From positions 744,001 to 808,000 of the forward strand of contig JAFKAC010000021.1 of NCBI GenBank assembly GCA_025766275.1: a stretch of 64,000 nucleotides of DNA. Reading direction: 5' to 3'. Under the pieces are notes generated by a model. It was given only the letters and a program-made list of their open reading frames with translations, searched no databases and had not been told where the DNA came from. Within the stretch, counting starts at the first letter, position 1, and every line of letters begins with the position of its first letter. The position numbers were made by a program, and so were the translations under genes. Origin of the DNA: Lactarius indigo (lineage: Eukaryota > Basidiomycota > Agaricomycetes > Russulales > Russulaceae). This document shows positions 31,601-41,716 of this stretch, piece after piece.

Positions 31601-34600
31601 ATGTCATTCCCCAATGGCTATCCAGCATCAAGACACCCATCGACTCGCACTAGGGTGACTGGGTCGCACTTGCACACCACGGCAAACAGGAAGCACACTC
31701 GATTAGACTTGGATTGTGGTACCCCGGGAGAGCAGTCACCTGACAATCATGCACACACAGGTGACCACATGGAGAGTAACCACCCCACGCAAGACGATGA
31801 CCCTGCGCCCAGCCCATCAGAACAAGAGTTATGCCAGGTATCGCACCAGCCCGGGACTCAGGCCACGGTTAGGAACACCAAATCCCCTCGACCTGAAAAC
31901 GACGAGGGTCCAGGCATACCCTCCCCTGCATGGCAGGGTTCTCTAGGGGATCGTGACGCACAATGGGTGCATACCCCACCCGAGTCCCCTCGACCTGAAA
32001 ACGACGAGGGCACAGGTATACCCTCCCCTGCGTGGCAGGGTTCTCTGGGGGATCGTGATACACAACGGGTGCATACCCCACCCCCGGACAACTCCAATAA
32101 CCAACAGGGAGATGTGGGTGTGTACGTCAGGCGTGATGCGCAGCCTGACGATCTCCCTGGAGGTCCAAACGACTGGGATCCGGATACCGTCGTACCTCAC
32201 CTCGATGCACTTCACACGTCTGTGGAGTTTATCAAGGGACTCTCGCGCGCATCCTTAGACGGCGACCCTATTCCTGACAATGTTCGTGAACGGTTGTGCT
32301 CTCCTCTGACAGAGCCTATCAGCATCAGCAAGGAGCTAAGACTTACTTTGAGGCTTCTCTTAGGGACTGTAAATGGTGTTGATAAGTGACCCTTGCGTAC
32401 TTAGCGGCTCTAACGGACCGGACTTACAGATATGGACTGCTGTAGATTAATTAGGACCGCTTTAGATTAGATTTGATTTGATCTGTACAATCTAGGACTT
32501 CTATGACATCACTGTACAATGACATCACATGGACTACTCCGGACTCTTCATTGTGCTCCTTCCTTTGTTCTCTTTCTAGCGTTATCTTTATTGTGATGTC
32601 ACTATGATATCATCTTTAGTCTGGACCCTCTTTGTTTTGTGCTCCTTGTTCTCCATTAGCACACTCCTTTGTCCCACATGTAGAACAACGTCTCTTGTAT
32701 TGTGTGACTCTATGTTACCTCCCTTGTAGTAGTGTCACTCCCCTGTATAGTATAAGTAGTAGGCTTGTACGCTCCTGGTCCACATCAGTTCCTCACTGCT
32801 CTGTGTGCCAGGTATGTCTTATCCCTTCAATTGTAATTATCAGTTCCTCACTGCTCTGTGTGCCAGACTCCCTTTGCTTTACCTGCAAGATCCCTGTCTC
32901 ACCTCTGCTTCCAGCACTCCAGCATATCTCACCACAGTCTACTTTGTCTCTGTGAGTATGCCCTCTGTGTTTGCTGTTCATCAAATGGATCTCGGGCGAC
33001 TTACGATAGTGTTTGCTCTGCTCTAAGGGAGTACATTCCCGACGCAGAATTCCAGTCATACGATTGCATGAAGCGGACGATCACTGAGCTGACGGGGGTA
33101 GTCCCTGTTATAACCAATATGTGCTATGAGTCTTGCGTGGCATTCTCTGGACCATTCTCAGAGCTTCACGCTTGTCCCAAGTGTTCTTCGCCGCGGTACA
33201 ACTCTGTCACCTGTGGGGGCAGAGTCGTATCCGTACCTCATAAACAAGCTCTAATGATACCTGTGGGACCGCAGATTCAAGTGCAATATCGGTCACACCA
33301 AAGCGCATGGAATATGGGTCACCAATGTCGAGTGATGGAGCCTTTGCTGGCTAGGCTACATGCTGGTGGCTCTATCGACGTTTACGACGACGTATACTGC
33401 AGCTCCCTCCTCCTCGATGTGGCACTCCGTGGCGATCTCTCGTCCGATGACACTGTATTGATGCTCTCTATTGACGGCGTGCAGTTATATCAGAGCAAGC
33501 AATCAGATTGCTGGATTTATATCTGGGTTCTACTGGATCTGGCACCCAACTTACGATACAAAAAGAAATATGTGCTGCCAGGTGGCTTTATTCCTGGTCC
33601 AAGCAAGCCTAAGAACTTGGACTCATTCGTCTACACCGGCTTGCACCATCTTTCTGCACTCCAGAGGGACAGACTATGCATGTGGGACTGTTCCACCACG
33701 GCGTGTACGGATGTCGTGAATACTGTGGCTTGAGAGGGCGTCACAAGCCGGGGGGTCCCCATTATTACCCAGCGCTCCTCAAGCCACTGAACTACGACCT
33801 TCCTGGGTGCGATCATGGCGATGTCAATGCCTTTCGACTGCCAAAGGCATCATCTGAGCTGTACTTTGAGAACCTGACTCTTCTTCTTCAGAGTCGCACT
33901 GACATGCAGTTCAAACAGAATCAGAAAGAGACTGGCCTGTGCAAACTGAGTATTTTCTTGGGTCTGGATTCAAAACACTCGACCGGTCTCCCCGGATGCT
34001 TGGCTATCGACCACATGCACATAATCGCGATCAATCTTCCTGATTTGCTCATAAGTCTCTGGTGTGGGACTATAGACTGTGACAAGAATGACTCAAAGAA
34101 GCTCTGGGACTGGGTTGTGCTTGTCGGAGACACTTGAAAAACGCATGGCCAGGACGTAGCGTGCTGCTGCCCATACCTGCCAGGGTCATTCGATTGCCCT
34201 CTTCGGAACCCCGCCAAGAAGATATCCAGTGGCTACAAAGCATGGGAGTTCTTAGTCTATGTCTTTGGATACTGCCCGGCGTTACTCTACGGCATTCTTC
34301 CACAGTGCTATTGGCTAAACTTCTGCAAGCTAGCGTCTGCTGTTTGGCTCCTCCAACAGCATGCAATCTCGGTCTCCCAGCTTCAAAAGGCTCAGCAACT
34401 CGTGCTCGACTTTACTGAAGAATATGAAGCAATCTATTACCACCGAATGGTGTCGTGACTTCACTTCTGTCGACAGAGCATCCACGGGCTTTCTCATCTC
34501 ACTCCAGATGCCGTTCATCTGGGACCTGGCGTCTATTCATCTCAGTGGACTCTGGAGCGTACTATTGGCAACCTGGGGGAGGAAGTCAAGCAACCTTCAA

Positions 34601-35339
34601 ACCCATATGCAAACATCACAAACTGCGGACTGTGCCGCTCACAGTTCTCCGCCATCCACGCGATTCTGCCCAACTTAGAGCCAGACGCCCCAAGTCTACC
34701 ATGAGGTGCTGTCGACCTTGGTGATGGCTATGTTCTTCTCAGGGCTCGGGATGAGACTGGCGTCACTCTTGTGGGAGAACAGGCAGATACAATCCACACG
34801 TTCTTGTGTTTGGACTCAGAAGATGGCCAAGTACCCTTTGGCTGGCGGCCAAAGTACATTTGATGGGCTCACCTTCGCCTCCCTAACCTGCAGATTGCTC
34901 GCTGTGCGTGGAAGGAGACTGAACAGGCGGGCCCTTCTGAGAGTGTCTGTCGTTCCCGCAATGTAAAGGTGAGTGACATTACCATGAAGTTGACATTCAC
35001 ATCTTACTTTCCTAGTTTGCTACGATGGAATCCTTCCTTATCGGCGAGGTACAGTTCTACTTCCAAAGTGGCCACTCTGGTATAGAGCGTGCATATGCAC
35101 TGGTCTCAGTCTGGTCTGAGCCAGATCTTGGCTTGCTGGAAGCATCTTCAAACACGGTATACTCATGCATATACCGGGGTCAGGCGGCATTGCGGATCGT
35201 ACATGTGAAAGATATCATGTCCGTCGTAGCTATGGTGCCCATGACGCCGCGTGAAGGAGGCCGAAGTTCTCGATATTTTCTACTTGAGAAGCCTGGGCTA
35301 GACGTAGCAGAAATAGAGGATGTCGTTCTCAATGAATAA
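31601..35339 (+). pseudogene. Tnp2-family transposase B, interrupted by solo LTR-X and stops
   Basis: 31601-32376 encodes the N-terminal region with an internal duplication of about 33 residues (SPRPENDEG, IPSPAWQGSLGDRD twice). The LTR occupies 32377-32983 and the frame continues after one AATGG: VNG joins SRATYDSVCSALREYIPD. The core follows: NMCYESCVAFSG, ACPKCSSPRYN, MLSIDGVQLYQSKQSDCW, DLAPNLRYKKKYVLPGGFI, GPSKPKNLDSFVYTG, then KPGGPHYYPALLKPLNYD after an apparent intron or shift near 33700. Next come KETGLCKLSIFLGLDSKHST, TLERTIGNLGEEVKQPSNP and the C-terminal exon 35025-35339 (GEVQFYFQSGHSG, EKPGLDVAEI) after a GTGAGT...CCTAG intron. In-frame stops near 34136 (TGA), 34456 (TGA) and 34700 mark decay. 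Same family as transposase A but clearly diverged. Confidence 0.85.
32377..32983 (+). mobile_element. Solo LTR-X, copy 3, inside transposase B
   Basis: 607 bp, TGTTGATAAGTGACC to GTTCATCA, perfect target duplication AATGG (32372-32376 and 32984-32988). It is inverted relative to copies 1 and 2. TATAAGTAG near 32751 is a plausible TATA box. CTCACTGCTCTGTGTGCCAG occurs twice (about 32790 and 32848), the repeat also seen as CTGGCACACAACAG in the other copies. Confidence 0.93.
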
Positions 35340-36068
35340 AAATGAATTTTCATTGTATTTGCATCCGCCATAACTTAGAACGGTATGCCTAAGTGAACCG
35401 ATCATTGGGCGACAGTGGGTCTCTCACTTCACGTGTGATGGATCTGGAAGAAACAACATTGTATTCAAGCGACAAGACGGAACGTAGGTACATGTGATCA
35501 ACTGACAGATACGCTCTATCTATGATGTTGGAATGGAGGGAATGGGAGCGGTGAGAGGGATGGCATAGGATATGGAAGGGGGGTGGACAAACACACGGGA
35601 AGCGGATATAGGAAGACTGGGGCAGGTTGTAAGTCGAACCTCTGCGTCGACGAGAGAGATGGGGCATGGGCATATGCACGGAACGAAGGAAGGACCGAGG
35701 CTCTACCCCAAATGCGCTGGCCTACCCTCCGTATCTAACAGCGGGCACGACGCAAGGCGCAGAAGGGCTGTAGGTGGAGTCTTGCAGGTAGCCAGCGGTG
35801 GCCGTGGGGGTGGCCAGGTGACAGAAAGACTGAGGCAGGTATGAAAGAGAGTGTGTCAGATGCCTATATCAATGAGAGAGCAGGAAGGGACGTATGCATG
35901 GCACAGGGGAAGGACCGAGGCACTATATCGTATGGCGCTGGCCTCCCCTCTGTATCTAACGACGGGCATGATGTGATGCGCAGTGGAATATAGATATGGT
36001 CTTGTGGATAGCCAGGAGTGGCCATGGGGTGGTTGGGCGACAGACGAGGAGTGGGAAACAAGGAGTAG
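35340..36068. other. Non-coding stretch with a roughly 200 bp imperfect direct duplication
   Basis: 35650-35835 and 35880-36065 share GGAAGGACCGAGGC, GCGCTGGCCT, CTCTGTATCTAAC-type, GGGCACGACG-type and TAGCCAG...GTGGCC words in order. It is the flank into which the chromovirus inserted, and the second copy ends at the target duplication. No gene supported. Confidence 0.55.
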
Positions 36069-36073
36069 TTCTC

Positions 36074-36656
36074 TGTAATGCCACTACAGGGGCGTTAGGT
36101 ACGACCTGTACCAAGTTAGTCAATCGAGCGGTAGTACAAGCTCAGAGGCTTGACTTCAGGAAGAATGATGCACAAGGATCACAAGGACTCAGGTCACTTG
36201 GATCGTAGAGGAAGGCTAAGACATGAAGGCCTAGCAAGAACCGGAGTCGCGAGATGAAAGAGCACGCAAAGGTGTTCTGTCTTAGACAAGTGTAGTATTA
36301 CACAAGAAGTCTAGTCTACCGTACAAGCTAGATAGGACTAGGTTTAAATAGACGACAGCCAGTATGGCAGCTACAAACAGATGGCGCCATCGCTGGTCTT
36401 GGAACAAGGAAGAGATATAAAGAGAACAAAGGGAAGCTATACTGAGAACAAGGGCGAATCACGCGGGATCGCGCGTGATTGGGAACACAATGGAAACTAG
36501 CACATGTTGAACTTTATCAGAAGGGAACATCGATAAGTAGGGCGCGCGATAGGAACCGGGTAATCGTAAAGTCCGCGTAATCGTACAGGGCTCGTATAGT
36601 GTCAGGAAAGGAACAGTAAGATGCAAAAGAATGAGTCCAAGAAACAGATTGTAACA
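36074..36656 (-). repeat. 3' LTR of element E
   Basis: 583 bp, plus-strand ends TGTAATGCC and GTAACA. The purine tract ACAGGGGGTAA (minus strand, 36657-36667) abuts its inner edge, as expected for the plus-strand primer next to a 3' LTR. Confidence 0.93.
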
Positions 36657-36679
36657 TTACCCCCTGTCTTGGCCTGAAG

Positions 36680-38152
36680 ACGCCTCGACTTCAGGACTCT
36701 GGGTCAACGAGGTTGTAGATGTCGGCATCGAGGTCGTTCTCTGGCCACGGGGAGATGTCGAGTCGACAGTAATGGGTTTTGAGGAAGAAGAGGGGTCCGC
36801 GCTTCCCACACTTGCGGCACATTTCGTACTGCGGACATTGGATTTCATCATGGTTAGCGTTGGTGCGGAAGCACCGTCCGCACCACCTTCCTTGAGTCTC
36901 AGCGGCGACTGTCGGGGGTTCTGGAACGGTGAAGGAGGTAGACGCTTCGGTGGTCGTCGCCTGTCAGATGCGTTCGTCTGCTTGGAAGGTAGTGATGACT
37001 TCTTCGACCATTCCGGCGCGACGAAAGATACACTGATAGGACTGGTGTTCTTGGCTTTGGCAATGTCAACAGGCTGGTTGTGGTCTAGTGGGGCAGTCGC
37101 GCACAAGGTGGTGGGAACTGCCACAGTGATAGCAGCGTCGTCGGTGGGGCTTGTCAGCAAGGCGGGGAAATTCTAGTGGTCCCCCTCGTCGTGGGGAGAA
37201 GGGGATGGCATAGCGTGAGTGTCGGAGTGGGGCCGGGAGTGCTGTCATTCGCGCGTACTCGTTGCCGATGGTGGTAAGGGCCCCCGCATACTGGAGCCAT
37301 CTCTTGGTACTGGCCAGCATGAGATCCACCGTGAGTCGGTCCGATCGCAGCTTGCGTGCATCTTCCTCCAGTTTCTCGCATTTCTTGTCAATTTCCTTGA
37401 GTGCGAGAAGTCCAGTACGCAGCCTGGTCACTTCAGCTGTGAGACGAGGGGAGTTAAGCTCGATAAGGGTTTCGTCTAGGGCGCAGGCGCGAATGTCATG
37501 AGGGTTGAAGAACTGGAGCTGTTCGGCTGTGAAGGGGGGCACCGAAACATTGGGTCTGAGTGATGAGAGGTAGACCGTTTCTCTGTAGTGTGGTTGCCTA
37601 GCACCCATTGTCCCCACTACCTCGGTGAATCCCTTGCGATAGTAAATGTACTTCGCAGTGTTGGATCCCCCGTCAGGTAGCGGAATCTGTAGGGGGTAGA
37701 ATTTCGGGGTACCTGGTGTGTTCGGGAAGAAGGGGGCCCCGGGGTCGTCAGTGTCCTCGGGGGGGGGAGTCAGGTCAGTTATAGTCAATGGGTGTATGGA
37801 CGCGGACGGGAGTGAAGGGTTCAAGTGGTGGTGGTGGAGTGGAGGGTGAAGAGGATGGTGGTGAAGGTACGGATGGTTCGGGTGGGGGAGTGGGTGAATG
37901 TTGCGGAGGAGGTGTGGGTGAGTATTGTCCCTCCTCTGGTGTCGATGGGGTGAGTTCTCCAGGTTCTCGTTCTGGAGTTCGAAGTATCATGGGGCCGGGG
38001 TCGGTGGTGGACTGGGCTGGAGATGGTGGTGGTGATAGTCGTGGTACGTCCGAGAGGTCGATGGTGATGATTCCTCGTTCAAGGGTGGCTTCAAGTCGAG
38101 GGTTGTTGAGGATGTGAACGAGGGTGGTGTCGGAGATTGGTGTGTTGGACAT
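36680..38152 (-). pseudogene. Third ORF of element E: coiled-coil protein with Cys/His zinc-knuckle array
   Basis: Starts at ATG 38152, 41 bases after the pol stop (MSNTPISDTTLVHILNN, then a Pro-rich linker). A TGA near 37777 and a one-base slip in a run of C at about 37760 move the frame; it continues 37066-37750 with a globular part (GAPFFPNTPGTPKFYPL) and a helical stretch (ALKEIDKKCEKLEEDARKL). A CCHC knuckle follows, CYHCGSSHHLVRDC. After a TGA near 37070 comes a second one, C-x-H-C-QSQEHQSYQC, then a TGA near 36976. A C-terminal Cys-rich block comes last (WCGRCF, CPQYEMCRKCGKRGP, THYC), ending at about 36690 in NLVDPES. Roughly 490 codons in all. This is the slot where other Gypsy lineages carry env, but there is no signal peptide or membrane segment. 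It looks like a second nucleic-acid-binding protein. I know no established name for it. Confidence 0.75.
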
Positions 38153-38192
38153 CGCAGGGTTGGGGGAACTATTGGGGTAGCTGAGCTTTCCT

Positions 38193-41100
38193 TTATGTTG
38201 TTCGTCCAGCCCCTTTGGCGGATGGGTATCGTCTGTAGTAGTCCTTGATGACGTCTGCGGCGTGGGTCATATTAGTTGCAGGTTCCCAGGTATTGTCACT
38301 TGATGGGAATCCTTTCCACTTTACTAGGTAGTGGAGTTTGCGCCCTCTCCCTTGTTCCTGGGCGTCTTCGATTCGCTCCACTTCATACTCCTCTTCTCCT
38401 CCGATAAGGTCGGGCAGAGGTCGGGAATAGTTTATGCTGTGCATCTCCGTCTCCTTGTATGGTGTGAGAAGGTTGGCGTGGAATACCGGGTGGATCTTCC
38501 ATGATACTGGAAGTTCTAGTTCGTAAGAAACATCTGATAGAACTCTTGTGATTCAGAATGGCCCGTATCTTTTAGGGGCAAGCTTGTTCGTGGGGTAAAA
38601 GGTACGGAGGTTCGTCCCTTCTAGCCACACTTGGTCTCCTTGCTGATAGGGTGTAAACCTCGTCTTTCCCCGTTGGGCCATGAGTCGTTGCACATGATTG
38701 ATACTATCTTGCACGTGTTGTCTAAGTATCAGCAGGTCTTCCAATCATTGGTCCACTGTTGGGCTGCTTGACGGTTTAGGTGTCCACATTGTCCGCGGTT
38801 CCCATCCCATGATAAGTGAGAATGGGGAATGTTTGGTCGTGGTGTTTGCCCACAAGTTGTGCGCAAACTGTGCCATCGGTAACAGTTCTGCCCAGTTGTC
38901 TTGTCGAAGGTTGCACCAATGCCGTAAATATTGCTCTAGCCATTGGTTGGTGCACTCCAATTGTCCGTCTGTTTGGGGATGGTACGCTGATGAGACATTT
39001 TGCTGTATTCCCAGGGTTTTGCACAGTTGTCTCATAAAGGTGGATGCAAATCTGGGGTCTCGATCAGATATGATTTTTCGGGGTAGGCCGTAATGAGGAT
39101 ATACGTGTTGGAGATAGAGTTTGGCCACTCCTTCCGATGTTACGGTCTCATTACAGGGAATGAATATTGCTGCTTTTGAGCAATCATGATCAGTGATGGT
39201 GAGGATTGAGTCAAATCCGTTTGATTTTGGAAGCTTGACTATGAAGTCCATTGCTATCACCTCAAAGGGTTCGGCCAATGGGTCTGTGGTGATGGGGAAT
39301 AGGTGTGGTCTTTGTCAGTGGGGGTTGATTTTGTTGCTTTGGCATGTGGCGCATCCTTTGACATACGCTTCCACATGTTTGGCCACCAGAAGTCGCGTCG
39401 TATTAGTTCCAGGGTGTTTGTGATTCCTGGATGTCCTGTGCTTGGGGTATCGTGGAAAAAGGTGATCACCCCCCACTTAAGGTTGTTGTTTCCCACAACA
39501 ACGAGGGCGTCACCTTTCCACCATAGGCCATTGTGTTTTTTCAGGCTGTGGGGTTCGACCCATGGGAGCACTGTGGATTCTTCCATGTTTTGGGTAATTT
39601 GAGTCCATATGTCCATGTTGTGCATGGACGTTTGAGTGACTCTTAGGAATACCTCTTCTGGCAGTACCGTGACATGGTCGTTATCCGTTGTTCCGTCATC
39701 GTAATCTGGGCATCTTGATAAGGAGTCTGCTTGGGTGTTTTTGGTTCCGGGGATGTGTTTGAGTATAAAATTATACTCGGAGAGTTCCTGGAATTCTCGC
39801 GCTACTTGTCGACTGATTTTTCTTGGTTCCTTCCAATACTGGAGGTTGGCATGATCCGTGTGAATGGTTATTAGATGGGGGGAACCAATGAGGTATGTGC
39901 GCCATGTCCATAGGGCTTTGACAATGGCTAGCAGTTCTCTGTCGTAAATGTCGTAGTTACACTCCATTTCAGTCAATGATTCCAAATAGAACACCACTGG
40001 GTGTAGCTTTTGGTCTTCTCCTTTTTGGTTTAATACCGCTCCCAGAGCGTAGCTGGAGGCATCGACTTCTATTTCGAAGGGTTGGTCTAATTTTGGGAAC
40101 AAGAGTACTGGTTCGGAGCTGATTTGTTCCTTGATGGTGTCAAATGCTTTCTGTCTGGCGTTCGTCCATTCCCAAGGGGTGTCCTTTTTTGTAAGATCGT
40201 GGAGCAGTCTTGCTATTGTGGAAAAGCCCCTTATGAAGCGTTGATAGAAGTTGCAAAATCCCAAGAAGGCCCGTACTTCTTTCAGTGATTTTGGCGTTTT
40301 CCAGTCTCGTATCCCCTGTACCTTGACCAGGTCCATTCGTAATTTGCCATGTCCGATAATTAACCCCAAATACTCCACTTCGTAGACCTCGAACACGCAT
40401 TTCTCCGGTTTGATGTATAAATCGTGTTCATTGCAGAGGTCTAGGACTTGGTGCAGCACTTGTCTGTGGTGGGTACGATCGTCTGCCGTGGCGATTAGGA
40501 TGTCATCCATGTAAACAATGACTTCACCCGTCAACACCAAATCTCGAAAAATGGTGTCCATCATTGTTTGAAATGTGCTGGGGGAATTGGTGAGACCAAA
40601 GAACATAACACGGGGTTCAAACAGTCCCTGGTTTGTTTTGAACGCCGCCTTCCATTCATCCCCTTGCTTGATCCGGACATTGTTGTATCCCCATCTAATA
40701 TCGAGTTTAGAGTAGAGCCGTGCTTCGCGGATCTTATCGATAAGTTCGGGGATTAGGGGGAGTGGGTAGTGGTTCTTTACGGTGAGTTCATTGAGGCGGC
40801 GATAGTCCTGTACAGGGCGTAATTTCCCATCTTTCTTTTTAATGAAGAAGAAAGGGGATGCATAGGGGGATTTCAATGGTTGAATGTACTTTTTGCTCAA
40901 GTGTTCGGTCACAAATTCCATTAGTTTTTCCGTTTCTGGGATCGTAAGTGGGTATACTTTGCAGTCCATCGTTTCTGGGGTGTTTGGGACAAGATTGATG
41001 GCATGATCCCACGGTCATGATGGGGGAAAGCGTTGGGATGCTTCCTCGCTGAAAACCTTCTGATGCCTTCAGTATTCTTTGGGGACCATTTCTTCGAAGG

Positions 41101-41716
41101 TCTTCTGAGGTTTCTTTGCGGCTTCTTGTTGTGCTAGTTCTGATGCTGTTGTTGTTTTCCATAGTCGGATGTGGGGATCGTCTCCGCTTTCCAGTTGTTC
41201 CCAGGCTAATTCGTCCAGTTGATACGTCTCCAATGCCTTAATAGTGGCTTCTAGCGGCATGGCTTCGTTGGACAAATTTAGGCTGGTGATTACCACCAGT
41301 TGAAATTCTTCATCGATGGTGGCATCCCGCCAGTGGAACTTTGGTTCGAAAGCTGTGAACCAAGGGTATCCAAGTATGACTTCGTCGTTTCCTAGGTCGG
41401 TGATAAGGAATCTAAGGTTTTGGGTCTTTCCTCCTGTTCTGACAGTGAGGTCAGTGAAGGAGGTAATTTCTCCTCCTTGGTTATGAGTTCTGTCTACGTT
41501 CCATATCTTGATAGGGCGGTCGGTAGCCAACCAGGTAATTTTCAGCCGTTTCAGGAGATTTGCGCTTATGAAGTTATCAGTTGCGCCAGAGTCGATGAGA
41601 ATGTTTCGTTCGGCCGTTGCGTGAGCAGATTTGAAAAGAACTGGAATTCGCATGGATCGAAATCTGCTATTGTACACGCTAAGTTTTAATGCTCTAGCCC
41701 AGGCCGCTGGGTTCAA
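38193..41716 (-). pseudogene. Pol of element E: protease, RT, RNase H, integrase, chromodomain
   Basis: Protease ILIDSGATDNFIS (about 41600). RT in 39257-40969: KKYIQPLKSPYASPFF, LYSKLDIRWGYNNV with the Asp intact, and the YMDD box IVYMDDILIA. RNase H FEIEVDASSYALG, TDHANLQYW, TQADSLSRC. Integrase finger HPGI with a shift at about 39370 (GCATCQSNK lies in the neighbouring frame). Integrase core 38745-39278 with MDFIVKLPKSNG, IISDRDPRFAS and SSAYHPQTDGQ. The C-terminal part 38553-38744 leads to a chromodomain at 38193-38400 (YEVERIED, LHYLVKWKGF, NTWEP), which makes it a chromovirus. Stops seen at about 41066, 41010, 39320, 38743 and 38550 are all TGA where CGA fits. The integrase catalytic Asp pair and the RT box are intact, so inactivation is recent. 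Confidence 0.93.
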
